Under the pieces are notes generated by a model, which was not told where the DNA came from, ran no database searches, and worked only from the letters and a program-made list of their open reading frames with translations. The translations under genes were made by a program, and so were the position numbers. From NCBI GenBank assembly GCA_900065925.1, contig LN890280.1:426451-490450 (forward strand): a stretch of DNA of 64,000 bases. Direction: 5' to 3'. Positions 15,982 through 24,663 of the stretch are shown here, piece after piece (position 1 is the stretch's first letter; every line of letters starts with the position of its first letter). This DNA is from Nitrosotalea devaniterrae. Its GTDB lineage: Archaea; Thermoproteota; Nitrososphaeria; Nitrososphaerales; Nitrosopumilaceae.

Positions 15982-17493
15982 CTGAAAATCTCTGTAATTG
16001 ATCTGGGTTTTAACTCTGCTAAATTAGTTATCTATAACGTAAAAGATGATGATTCATTTGATGTTTATCACCAAGAGGGAATCAAAGTAAGATTGGGAGA
16101 GGGACTTGATGAAAAAGACAAATTGGGAAAAAAACCAATGTCACGAGCAATTGATACTCTAAAAGTTTTCAGGGATATCATCCAGTTGAATCCCATCAAA
16201 TCTGTATTGCCTATTGCCACCAGTGCAGTTAGAGAGGCAGGCAATAGGGATGAATTTCTAAATTCTGTTTCCAAAGAAACTGGATTTAATTTCAAAGTTT
16301 TATCTGAAAGAGAGGAAGCATTGTACTCTTATGTTGGTGCAATAAAATCTCTTAATATTCCAGATGTCTTGTTCTTTGACATTGGTGGAGGTAGCCTAGA
16401 AATTGTACACGCAGAGCGATTCAGAATAAAAAAAGTAATTTCATTGCCTCTTGGGGCTCTAAGATTAACACACCAATTTGATGGTAAAAAGGGAAAACTG
16501 ACTGACAAGAATATTAAAAGTCTAAAGCGGTATGTGTGGAATCTTCTTCCAAACAAAAAAGACTTGGGCCTAAATGAGAGTACAAAGCTTGTAGGGGTAG
16601 GTGGCGCATTACGTGCATTATCAAGATATGAACAAAAAATCTCAGGATATCCCTTGGATAAAATACACAATTACAAAATAAGCAACAAGTCGCTTGATTC
16701 AACAGTTAACCGACTATTCAAGATGAAGCCTGATGACCTTTCAAAAATCTCAGTCATAGGATCTAGTAGGGCAGAAACAATTGTGGCCGGATCTTTTGTG
16801 ATAAACACTCTGATGGAAAAGTATGATTTTTCAAATCTATGTGTAAGTAATCATGGACTACGAGAGGGTGCACTTTCTATATTTCTAGAGGATCCAAAGG
16901 CGTATCATGACGGTAGCCTTACTGCTGAACAAATTAGAAAAACAATTGGTCTTGATGAACCACACAAAATAAACCATGAAAAAGAAAATTTCCTTAATAC
17001 TCTGGTCTCCATCAAACTCATTTCTAAGAGGGAAAAAATGATATTTGATTACGCTGAAAAAATCATGTCCGAGAAATCCTCGTTTAGTAATCCTCAAAGT
17101 GTATTTTATTCAATTATGGATGAAGATATGCCTCTTGATCATAATGATCAGCTAGTATTGGGACTCTCTTTGGTACATGCAAGACACACCAAGACATCTG
17201 ATTGGTTGTTTGCTAGATATAAGACAATTTTGTCTCAACAAGATAGGGTATCATTTAAGAAAATTTCTGTATTGATTACACTACAAAAAATTCTTGAGAG
17301 GACAAAGTCAAAGGTTGAATTAAAATTACATGGTATGAGAATAGTTGAAATCAATATTTCCCAGTCTCGTTCTACTCAGATTTTCTTACTCAAAGATGCT
17401 TTGAGAAAGTTTGAATCTGCATTTGATGTCAAAGTGATTCTTTCAATGCGTCAATACTCTGGAAGTTCACACAATTCCATGTTGGAATTATAA
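15982..17493 (+). CDS. ppx: Ppx/GppA exopolyphosphatase, probable CTG start
   Basis: The ASKHA-fold N-terminus is complete only if translation begins at CTG 15982 (LKISVIDLGFNSAKLVIY), giving 503 residues. The conserved phosphate-1 loop IDLGFNS lies upstream of the first TTG in frame (16093), and no ATG, GTG or TTG occurs between the upstream stop (15949-15951) and that loop. Further motifs: VLPIATSAVREAGN, FFDIGGGSLEI (phosphate 2), GLREGALS, then an HD-like helical C-terminal domain. Ppx hydrolyses polyphosphate or pppGpp. Its end overlaps the convergent CHAD gene by 6 bp. Confidence 0.88.
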   Translation: MKISVIDLGFNSAKLVIYNVKDDDSFDVYHQEGIKVRLGEGLDEKDKLGKKPMSRAIDTLKVFRDIIQLNPIKSVLPIATSAVREAGNRDEFLNSVSKETGFNFKVLSEREEALYSYVGAIKSLNIPDVLFFDIGGGSLEIVHAERFRIKKVISLPLGALRLTHQFDGKKGKLTDKNIKSLKRYVWNLLPNKKDLGLNESTKLVGVGGALRALSRYEQKISGYPLDKIHNYKISNKSLDSTVNRLFKMKPDDLSKISVIGSSRAETIVAGSFVINTLMEKYDFSNLCVSNHGLREGALSIFLEDPKAYHDGSLTAEQIRKTIGLDEPHKINHEKENFLNTLVSIKLISKREKMIFDYAEKIMSEKSSFSNPQSVFYSIMDEDMPLDHNDQLVLGLSLVHARHTKTSDWLFARYKTILSQQDRVSFKKISVLITLQKILERTKSKVELKLHGMRIVEINISQSRSTQIFLLKDALRKFESAFDVKVILSMRQYSGSSHNSMLEL

Positions 17494-18294
17494 TTCAAAA
17501 TTAATTACCTTTGGATTTTTTTTAAAGGCTGTAACAAATGCATTGTATTTTTTACTTCGATGTGACACTTCTGCTATGATGATCTCTGAATATTTTGAAT
17601 CACTATCTACATTCTTGAGATAATCTATTATGATGTCACTATCATGAATTTCGCCTAACGTGTCTTGAATGTTTTTTAAATTTTGTAGGATTTCATGAGT
17701 TGTTTTTTTGTCTGATGCAAGTTCTAATGTATATCGCAATTTTTTAAAATTTTTTCTTAACATGTGAAGCTCATTAATTTTTTGCTCATCTCCAAGTGCG
17801 ATTATTGAATTTTTATGTATGTCAAGTATTGTTTCATCTAAAATCTTGAGGTATCTTTTTGCAAGTTTTGATTTTTTTATGCCTGATTTGGGAATTTTTG
17901 GGATATTTTGATGTGATATTTTTAGTGCTAGTTTGTTGGCATTTTTTACATGCTCACTTCTAGCATTTTTTAGAGTCATAACTAGATCCTTTGTTTTATC
18001 CATGTACCGCGATTCCATGTTTATACCAATAATGTCAAAATCTCTTATCTTTGCATTTAGTTTGAAAAGTTCCTTTGTCTGCTTTGCATATTTTTTTATC
18101 TTTTCTTGTTTTCTTACATCCTTTGGAAGTATTTGGTATGCACTTTCTAGTCGTCTGATTGACACTCGAATATCATGTATGTTTTCATCATTAGGGTCTG
18201 ATGTATAATTACACAGTTTTTGATAGAAATTCTCTGAGATTTTTTTAAATTTTTTAAGAAAAACTTTCTTGTCTAATTCTAGATATCTTTTCAT
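17488..18294 (-). CDS. CHAD domain protein
   Basis: A 268-residue, lysine-rich all-helical protein with the CHAD pattern: IHDIRVSIRRLESAYQ near residue 40, LHMLRKNFKKLRYTLEL near 190 and LGEIHDSDIIIDYL. The conserved histidines and basic face of CHAD bind polyphosphate. Convergent overlap with ppx and the nearby phosphate transporters fit that role. It may target polyphosphate granules or escort polyphosphate to enzymes. No CYTH domain is attached. Confidence 0.9.
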   Translation of the reverse strand: MKRYLELDKKVFLKKFKKISENFYQKLCNYTSDPNDENIHDIRVSIRRLESAYQILPKDVRKQEKIKKYAKQTKELFKLNAKIRDFDIIGINMESRYMDKTKDLVMTLKNARSEHVKNANKLALKISHQNIPKIPKSGIKKSKLAKRYLKILDETILDIHKNSIIALGDEQKINELHMLRKNFKKLRYTLELASDKKTTHEILQNLKNIQDTLGEIHDSDIIIDYLKNVDSDSKYSEIIIAEVSHRSKKYNAFVTAFKKNPKVINFEL

Positions 18295-18328
18295 TTTACT
18301 TGTTATGGCATGTTATTTCTTTTAAGTT

Positions 18329-19321
18329 CTAGTTTGGAGATATTGCTTTTATGACTAGCATTATGACAAATGACACTGCTGCACTGGCAGGTATGGTGAT
18401 TATCCATGCCCAGACAATTCTTTTTCCAATGCCCCATCGTACTGCAGACATTCTCCTCACTGCTCCCACTCCCATTATGCTTCCAGAAATTGCATGTGTA
18501 GTACTTGCAGGAATTCCTAATCCTGCAAGAGCTGCCAATATGCTTGCTGCACTTGTTTCTGCAGCAAATCCTTGGTATGGTCTTAATTGTGTGATCTTTA
18601 CTGCCATTGTTTTTACTATGCGCCATCCTCCAAAGAAAGTTCCAAGGCTTATGGCTAGTGCAGCCATTATGATAACATAGTATGGCACACTAAATTTTGT
18701 AATTACACCTTGAGTCAGTAAAATCAAAGCAATGATGCCCATTGTTTTTTGTCCATCGTTTGCTCCGTGGGTTAGAGAAAAGTATGTTGATGAAACCAAC
18801 TGCAGTCGTCCAAATGCAGAATTTACTGCATGTGGTTTTGCTTTTGCAAATACTTTCATTATTGCCAATCCAAGTACAAATGCTGCAGCAAAACCTGCCA
18901 CCGGGGAAACTAGAATTCCAATCCCGACCTTTTGTACTCCATCTAATACTATTGCATGTGAACCTGCACCTGCTATGCCTGCACCTATTATTCCTCCTAC
19001 CAATGCGTGACTACTGGAAGTAGGCAGGCCTAGTAACCATGTGATGACATCCCAAACTATGGCGCCTGCCAGGGCACCAATTATTATGTTGAGTGTTACA
19101 AAATCTGGATTTATGATTCCCTTTCCTATTGTTGTAGCAACTGCAACTCCGAAAAGAAATGGACCAATAAAATTTGCTGCTGAAGCTAAAGCTACTGCAT
19201 GTAATGGTCTTAGTATTCTTGTTCCAACTACTGTTGCAATAGAGTTTGCCGCATCATGAAATCCATTGAGGAAATCAAAAACTAGTGCGACTAATATTGC
19301 TCCAATCGCTAGTTCAATCAT
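18329..19321 (-). CDS. pit: PiT-family inorganic phosphate transporter
   Basis: A 330-residue polytopic permease with the two inverted-repeat signatures of the family: DFLNGFHDAANSIATVVGTR at the start and LTHGANDGQKTMGIIAL after the middle, plus LPTSSSHALVGGI and the matching GIPASTTHAISGSI. PiT carriers import phosphate, often as a metal-phosphate complex, with protons or sodium. It follows the DUF47 gene by 9 bp on the same strand, the common accessory-transporter pair. Confidence 0.94.
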   Translation of the reverse strand: MIELAIGAILVALVFDFLNGFHDAANSIATVVGTRILRPLHAVALASAANFIGPFLFGVAVATTIGKGIINPDFVTLNIIIGALAGAIVWDVITWLLGLPTSSSHALVGGIIGAGIAGAGSHAIVLDGVQKVGIGILVSPVAGFAAAFVLGLAIMKVFAKAKPHAVNSAFGRLQLVSSTYFSLTHGANDGQKTMGIIALILLTQGVITKFSVPYYVIIMAALAISLGTFFGGWRIVKTMAVKITQLRPYQGFAAETSAASILAALAGLGIPASTTHAISGSIMGVGAVRRMSAVRWGIGKRIVWAWIITIPASAAVSFVIMLVIKAISPN

Positions 19322-19330
19322 GAAAAATAC

Positions 19331-19984
19331 CTATGTGTATTTGAGAACAATGTCCTCTATGGAATCAGCTACGTCAAGACATCTGTCTGAAGCATGTTCT
19401 AGAGCTTCATAGGTATCTTTCATCTTGATTATATTGATAACATCTGTTGTTTCAAATAACTCTCCAATAGCTTTGCGATAAATTGCATCAACACGGTGTT
19501 CTTGTTCGTTTATTGCACGACAGTGTTCAATTAGTGATTTATCGGCCTTTACCTTGTTCAGTCTTGTAATCATTAAATTAATTTCTTTTGTAGAATTATG
19601 GATCTCTATTGCCATTTCAAGCATGTGTGGCGGGCAAGATTTTATCTTGAAACCAATTATTCTTCCGACTATTCCGTCAATAAAATCAATGATGTCATCT
19701 GTCTTTGATGCAATTCTAGAAATGTCTTCTCTGTCTAGTGGAGTTATGAATGTCTTGTTTAATTCTTCAAAGATCGAGTGTGTGAGTTTATCTGCTTCTT
19801 TTTCTAATTTTTCAATCTGATCATGGTTTTCATTTAATTTCTCAAAGTGTGTAAATAGATCAACTAACAGTTTTGCAGATTCTTCTGCTTTGTTTGCTAG
19901 ATCATTTAATATTGAAATAATTTCTTTATCGTTTGATTTTATCCACGACATCCATTGTGCCATGTAGTCACTCCTAAGCTTCAT
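19331..19984 (-). CDS. DUF47/PhoU-like Pit accessory protein
   Basis: A 217-residue all-helical PhoU-fold protein with the family's EKEADKLTHSIFEELNK and FITPLDREDISRIASKTDDI blocks. DUF47 proteins sit beside PiT transporters and are thought to control them. ATG 19984 is preferred; ATG 19963 (MAQWMSW) is possible. Upstream are two TCTATATAG elements on this side (19999-20026). Confidence 0.9.
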   Translation of the reverse strand: MKLRSDYMAQWMSWIKSNDKEIISILNDLANKAEESAKLLVDLFTHFEKLNENHDQIEKLEKEADKLTHSIFEELNKTFITPLDREDISRIASKTDDIIDFIDGIVGRIIGFKIKSCPPHMLEMAIEIHNSTKEINLMITRLNKVKADKSLIEHCRAINEQEHRVDAIYRKAIGELFETTDVINIIKMKDTYEALEHASDRCLDVADSIEDIVLKYT

Positions 19985-19998
19985 AGATAAATACCTGC

Positions 19999-20026
19999 TC
20001 TATATAGGACACGGAATCTATATAGA
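19999..20026 (-). promoter_or_regulatory. Double TCTATATAG element upstream of the DUF47-pit operon
   Basis: TCTATATAGG (19999-20008) and TCTATATAGA (20017-20026), 18 bp apart. The proximal copy is centred about 19 bp and the distal about 37 bp before ATG 19984. The second is a perfect 10-bp palindrome and also a good TATA sequence. Related copies occur at 15255, 21167 and 24591. Confidence 0.5.
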
Positions 20027-20059
20027 TGAAAAACTTACTCGATCTACTTTTAAGCCATT

Positions 20060-21121
20060 TTAGAGCACGTTATTCTCTGAAATTACGTCCTGCACCGTCT
20101 CATTGATGACTGCTTCTGCAATATCGCTTGAATATTCTGCAGTCCTACGAATGTCTTCCAAAACAAATTTGATCACACTAGAATACTTTTTTGATTCTTC
20201 TAGGCTGTCTGTGAATTCTCTTTCTTTTTCAGCTATTCTACATGCATTAGATGCAACACTGTCTGCAAGAGCATAATCTCTCTTATTTAGAGCTAAAATG
20301 GAATCCTCAAAAACTTTGAGTGACTCTTCACTTAGTTTAGTTATTTTTTGTATCAGTGAAGGCTCTAATGTTGATTTCAAGAATTTTATTCTGCCTGCAA
20401 TTGATACTGCATGATCTGCAATCCTTTCTATTGATTTTACAACTATTCTATAACTAATGCAATCTGATGGTTTTTTAAGTCCAATGTCTCGTAGGACTTT
20501 TTCATGTTCTACTGCAAGTGTTAAATTTCGTAATATGTATAGACTGAATCTATCTACTTCATCATCTAAATGAGTAATCTCCTCGCCCATCTCAACATTC
20601 ATTTCTTTTAGGGCATCAATTGCTTGTCTATGCATTGTTGATGTGAGCAAAAACATCCTCTTGAGTGCATCACTTATTGAAAGCTCAGGAAGGCTAGTTA
20701 AAATCTGGATTGTGATGGATTCTGGAGTAGATTCTACTATTTCTGTTCCTATCATGTTCTTTCTTACAAGATCTCTGATTGCTTGTTTGTGTTCTAATTG
20801 AATTCTGCCGCCTTTTGCGTGAATTTCAATTATCTGATAACCTGCCAAATACATTGCAATGATCTTTCGTTGGACTGACTCTACAGAGTCTTTCTGGCTG
20901 ATAATTGTCTTTGATTTTGAAACCTTTGGAGATGAAGAACTCTGCGTTGGCAATATTGAAAGAGATTTGTTGACATTTTTAATTATTGAAACCGGATCTC
21001 CTGTCTTTAGTTTTAATTCGTCAACCCATTTTTTTGGAAGTGATAAAACATATGTAGAACCACCAACGAGTTGCAGTTTTCTAACCTCTTTATCGTTTAG
21101 TATCTCAGACAATGCATACAT
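20060..21121 (-). CDS. AbrB-type DNA-binding plus PhoU domain phosphate regulator
   Basis: A 353-residue fusion: residues 10-55 form a SpoVT/AbrB-like swapped-hairpin DNA-binding domain (RKLQLVGGSTYVLSLPKKWV ... LKTGDPVSII), followed by two PhoU-like helical bundles (conserved LDDEVDRFSLYILRNL, RIADHAVSIAGRI, RRTAEYSSDIAEAV). Such archaeal proteins act as phosphate-uptake regulators. It is divergent from pstC, and the 129-bp region between them holds a TCTATATAG element and a palindrome, so it is the natural candidate to bind there (inference). Confidence 0.9.
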   Translation of the reverse strand: MYALSEILNDKEVRKLQLVGGSTYVLSLPKKWVDELKLKTGDPVSIIKNVNKSLSILPTQSSSSPKVSKSKTIISQKDSVESVQRKIIAMYLAGYQIIEIHAKGGRIQLEHKQAIRDLVRKNMIGTEIVESTPESITIQILTSLPELSISDALKRMFLLTSTMHRQAIDALKEMNVEMGEEITHLDDEVDRFSLYILRNLTLAVEHEKVLRDIGLKKPSDCISYRIVVKSIERIADHAVSIAGRIKFLKSTLEPSLIQKITKLSEESLKVFEDSILALNKRDYALADSVASNACRIAEKEREFTDSLEESKKYSSVIKFVLEDIRRTAEYSSDIAEAVINETVQDVISENNVL

Positions 21122-21166
21122 TGTATTTCTTATAATTAAAGCACTTGTCCACCAATTCTATGTGTA

Positions 21167-21215
21167 TCTATATAGTTCTATAGTGAACTATGAAACCTAA
21201 GAAATCATGGTCGAA
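21167..21215 (+). promoter_or_regulatory. pst promoter region: TCTATATAG, palindrome and repeated leader
   Basis: TCTATATAGT (21167-21176) overlaps the inverted repeat ATAGTTC-N6-GAACTAT (21172-21191), and AGAAATCATGGTCGAA follows (ending about 21214), the same 16-mer as upstream of sixA. It lies between the divergent AbrB-PhoU regulator and pstC. A GTTC-N6-GAAC relative occurs at 27297-27310. Confidence 0.55.
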
Positions 21216-21250
21216 CTTCTCATATCTTGTTGAAATCCACGAACCATATC

Positions 21251-22219
21251 ATGATGGCCATAAAAATGAAAAAAGGGTCACCTATCACTGATAAAATTTT
21301 CAAGTATGTTGCAATTGGCGCAGCAACGTATGTTCTGGTAATCATAATCATGATTGTAGTCAATCTTACTACAGGTTCCGCACAAGTTTGGCAACAAGAA
21401 GGAATCTCATTTCTTACGGGTTCAGACTGGAATTCTGTTGAAGGCAGAGAGTCCTATGGGGCAGCACCTTACATAATGGGAACTCTAGTTAATGCTGGAA
21501 TTGCAATGGCGATTTCAATTCCTCTAAGCTTTGGAATTGCAATGTTCTTGTCTGAACTTGCACCTAAATTACTTAGAACGCCCCTTGCCATGGTTATAGA
21601 ACTTTTAGCAGCTGTTCCAAGTGTAGTATATGGATTGTGGGGTCTTCTTGTTTTTAGAACATACATCCAAAACTGGATCGAGGTACCACTGCACAATTTG
21701 TTTGGGGACCAAAGTATAATATTTGCTGGAACTCCATTTGGATTGGACATTCTCACTGCAAGTATAATTTTAGCTATTATGATAGTTCCAACAATTGCTT
21801 CCATCTCAAAGGAAATAATGTTGGCAGTACCAAACAGTCAACGCGAAGCAGCATACATGTTAGGTGCAACAAAGTGGGAAGTTTTCAGAATTGCAGTTTT
21901 ACCATATTCAAAATCTGGATTAATTGGTGCTACAATATTGGGTCTTGGCAGAGCTGTGGGAGAAACTATGGCAGTTACAATGTTGATAGGAAACGCAACA
22001 GGTGCTGCAGCTTTTCCGTCTTCTCTATTTGGACCTGGACAGACACTAGCTAGCATAATGGCAAATGAATTTGCAGAAGCCTCGCAAGGGGGACTTCATC
22101 TGGCAGCTCTTGTTGGTATAGGGTTGATTCTATTTCTCATGGCTTTTGCCATAAATGTAGTTGCACATCTTCTTGTTGCAAAGGTAGTCAAATCACATGA
22201 AGGAGCTGTATTGGCATGA
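21251..22219 (+). CDS. pstC: Phosphate ABC transporter permease PstC
   Basis: A 322-residue inner permease with the PstC order: an N-terminal membrane helix, the external loop FLTGSDWNSVEGRESYGAAP, then the transporter domain with LSELAPKLLRTPLAMVIELL and the EAA-type loop NSQREAAYMLGATKWEVFRI that docks to PstB. ATG 21251 (or 21254) opens the basic segment KMKKGS before the first helix; TTG 21227 is less likely. Stop overlaps pstA as ATGA. Confidence 0.94.
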   Translation: MMAIKMKKGSPITDKIFKYVAIGAATYVLVIIIMIVVNLTTGSAQVWQQEGISFLTGSDWNSVEGRESYGAAPYIMGTLVNAGIAMAISIPLSFGIAMFLSELAPKLLRTPLAMVIELLAAVPSVVYGLWGLLVFRTYIQNWIEVPLHNLFGDQSIIFAGTPFGLDILTASIILAIMIVPTIASISKEIMLAVPNSQREAAYMLGATKWEVFRIAVLPYSKSGLIGATILGLGRAVGETMAVTMLIGNATGAAAFPSSLFGPGQTLASIMANEFAEASQGGLHLAALVGIGLILFLMAFAINVVAHLLVAKVVKSHEGAVLA

Positions 22220-23136
22220 TAACTGTAGAACAAAGAACTGAATTTAGAAAGCATTTCAGATATAATGTTGGTAGGAGACTTGTTCTTGATAAAGTCGTCA
22301 AGTGTATGGTATTTCTATGTGTGGTAGTTGCAATTGTGCCACTCGTAGCTATTCTAGTCAATGTATTTAGTAATGGTGCAGCTGCACTATCTTGGAATTT
22401 TCTTACTCAAATACCTGGAGCAGTGGGAAGCGATGACCCTGGTGGAATTGGTCCTGCTATTCAAGGAACTTTGGTATTGATTGGATTGTCTAGTCTCATA
22501 GGTGTGCCAGTTGGTGTGATGGGTGGAATATTTCTTTCAGAGTATGGTAACAACAGGTATGGGCGAACTGTACGATTTTTCAACGATGTTCTTGCGGAAT
22601 TTCCAACCATAGTAATTGGAGTATTTACATTTGTTCTGATTGTACTGACTATTGGAAACTTTTCTGTTTGGGCTGGATCCTTTGCGCTTTCTATTATCAT
22701 GTTGCCAATTATAATGCGAACAACTGAAGAATCACTCAAGTTAGTGCCTGTTACATACAGAGAAGCAGGTTATGCTCTTGGAATCCGAAGATGGAGAGTA
22801 GTTTTCACAATAGTGCTAAGCGGTGCAAAGAGTGGTCTTGTAACTGGTATTTTATTGGCAGTTGCAAGAATTGCTGGAGAAACGGCACCTCTTGTATTTA
22901 CAATTCTTGGAAGTAGCCAATTCATACAAGGCTTAGATGGGCCAGTTGATGCATTACCATTAAGAATTTGGAGGCTCTCGTCTCTTCCATATGATAGTTC
23001 AGTAGTACAAGGATGGGGCGCGGCATTTGTCTTGATAATTTTAGTTCTTTCAATAAATATTGGTGTAAGATACTTGTTCTTGCGAAGAAAGGGACAGGCC
23101 ATGTTAAAGTTCAAGAAACTAGGAAGTATGTCATGA
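22216..23136 (+). CDS. pstA: Phosphate ABC transporter permease PstA
   Basis: A 306-residue permease, partner of PstC. Motifs: [20 protein letters not shown] in the external loop, [17 protein letters not shown], the docking loop [20 protein letters not shown] and [13 protein letters not shown], a PstA signature. It overlaps pstC by 4 bp and pstB by 4 bp (ATGA at both junctions), indicating coupled translation. Confidence 0.95.
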   Translation: MITVEQRTEFRKHFRYNVGRRLVLDKVVKCMVFLCVVVAIVPLVAILVNVFSNGAAALSWNFLTQIPGAVGSDDPGGIGPAIQGTLVLIGLSSLIGVPVGVMGGIFLSEYGNNRYGRTVRFFNDVLAEFPTIVIGVFTFVLIVLTIGNFSVWAGSFALSIIMLPIIMRTTEESLKLVPVTYREAGYALGIRRWRVVFTIVLSGAKSGLVTGILLAVARIAGETAPLVFTILGSSQFIQGLDGPVDALPLRIWRLSSLPYDSSVVQGWGAAFVLIILVLSINIGVRYLFLRRKGQAMLKFKKLGSMS

Positions 23137-23942
23137 TGGAAACCATGACAAAGATTCCATTGAAGGATAACTCTACTGAGGATGTAAAATACAAACTCAT
23201 TGCAGAAAATATCTCTGCAAGCTATGATGGAATTATTGCTGTCAAAAATGTATCTATGAAATTCCGCGACAGGGCAGTAACTGCACTCATAGGACCATCT
23301 GGTTGTGGAAAAACAACATTTCTCCGATGCTTGAATCGAATGCACGAGCTTACAAAGAATGCAACACTGACTGGAAGAGTTTTGCTTGATGGGGAGGATC
23401 TTTATTCAAATAAAGTGGATCCTATCATAAACAGAAGAAAAATAGGGATGGTATTTCAGAAACCGAATCCGTTTCCTACCATGTCTATCTATGATAATGT
23501 TGCATGCGGACTGAAACTTAACGGAGTTAAAGATAAAAAAATAATTGATGAGGTAGTAGAGGGATGTCTGAAGATGGCTTCGTTGTGGGATGAAGTCAAA
23601 GAAAAACTGAAAAATCCTGGAATGAGTCTCTCTGGAGGTCAGCAACAACGTTTGTGTATTGCTAGAGCGCTTGCCATACAGCCCGAAGTTCTCCTGATGG
23701 ATGAGCCTGCTTCTGCCCTTGATCCTATTGCAACTCAGAAAATTGAGGAAATGATACAAGAGTTGAAAAAAGAATATACTATAATCATTGTAACACATAA
23801 CATGCAGCAGGCAACCAGGGTATCAGACTATACTGGATTTATGTATCTAGGAGATCTAGTAGAATTTGGAGAAACAAAACAAATCTTTGAAAATCCTAGA
23901 AATGAAATAACTGCAAAGTATGTTCAGGGCCAGTTTGGATAA
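23133..23942 (+). CDS. pstB: Phosphate ABC transporter ATPase PstB
   Basis: A 269-residue ATPase with Walker [18 protein letters not shown] (the CLNRM extension is PstB-specific), signature [14 protein letters not shown], Walker [15 protein letters not shown] and H-loop [14 protein letters not shown] 23133 overlaps the pstA stop; the open frame upstream to 23013 is pstA in another frame. phoU follows 5 bp later. Confidence 0.95.
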   Translation: MMETMTKIPLKDNSTEDVKYKLIAENISASYDGIIAVKNVSMKFRDRAVTALIGPSGCGKTTFLRCLNRMHELTKNATLTGRVLLDGEDLYSNKVDPIINRRKIGMVFQKPNPFPTMSIYDNVACGLKLNGVKDKKIIDEVVEGCLKMASLWDEVKEKLKNPGMSLSGGQQQRLCIARALAIQPEVLLMDEPASALDPIATQKIEEMIQELKKEYTIIIVTHNMQQATRVSDYTGFMYLGDLVEFGETKQIFENPRNEITAKYVQGQFG

Positions 23943-23947
23943 ATATC

Positions 23948-24574
23948 ATGACTCGTCTCATAGACCCGCACCTTGCAAATTTATCTGAAATGATGAAACA
24001 AATGTGTGACTTGTCAGTTACATGTACAAATCTTGCAATTGACGCATATCTGGGAGGACAAAATGCACGAAAAGAAGTTCATGATTTATCCAGTCAAATG
24101 ATGGATCTATATGACAAAGTGGGCGAATTGACCTTTGACATGATCCTAAGATACCAGCCAGTTGCAAGTGACTTTAGACTGATACGTTCCTCACTTGAGA
24201 TTTCATATGGATTTACCAGACTGGGAAGATATGCATATGACATTACCCTAGTACGAGATACTTTTGGCGATCTCTCTGATTGTAAAAATGAAGTTGTCTA
24301 TACTTTATCAGGTGAAATAAAACAGATGGTCAAACTTGCAGTAGAATGTTTTGCAACACTTGATCTAGAAAAAGCCAAGGAATTGCGAACAGATGAAGAT
24401 CTTGTTGACAAATACTATAACAAGCATTTGCCAATGTTGATTACTCTAAGCAATGTCAAATGTGCACTTGCAGATGCTTTGGTTCTACGGTACATGGAAC
24501 GAATGGCTGATCACGCTGCATTTGTAGGCGATTCTGTAAGCTATATTGTTACTGGCGCAAGAACATATCGTTAA
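23948..24574 (+). CDS. phoU: PhoU phosphate regulator
   Basis: A 208-residue PhoU with two three-helix bundles; visible are LVDKYYNKHLPMLI and the metal-site block RYMERMADHAAFVGDSVSY. In other organisms PhoU links Pst transport to signalling and limits uptake. It ends the pstCAB-phoU operon. It is the third PhoU-fold protein in this 9-kb island. Confidence 0.92.
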   Translation: MTRLIDPHLANLSEMMKQMCDLSVTCTNLAIDAYLGGQNARKEVHDLSSQMMDLYDKVGELTFDMILRYQPVASDFRLIRSSLEISYGFTRLGRYAYDITLVRDTFGDLSDCKNEVVYTLSGEIKQMVKLAVECFATLDLEKAKELRTDEDLVDKYYNKHLPMLITLSNVKCALADALVLRYMERMADHAAFVGDSVSYIVTGARTYR

Positions 24575-24590
24575 CTGAAAACTCATTTTA

Positions 24591-24600
24591 TCTATATAGA
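24591..24600 (+). promoter_or_regulatory. TCTATATAGA element upstream of first pstS
   Basis: A perfect 10-bp palindrome, 63 bp before the pstS ATG at 24664. TATGAAA follows it, as at the sixA and pstC copies. If it acts as the TATA box, transcription would begin near 24622, giving a 40-nt leader. Confidence 0.5.
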
Positions 24601-24663
24601 TTATCAATTAATATGAAAACTATGTTGACCAAGGGTAAATAGAGTAATTTTCCTGACAATGTG

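Noticed and set aside
23013-23132. Extended N-terminus for PstB
   Set aside because: The extension is the pstA coding sequence in another frame; ATG 23133 with the ATGA overlap is the family-like start.
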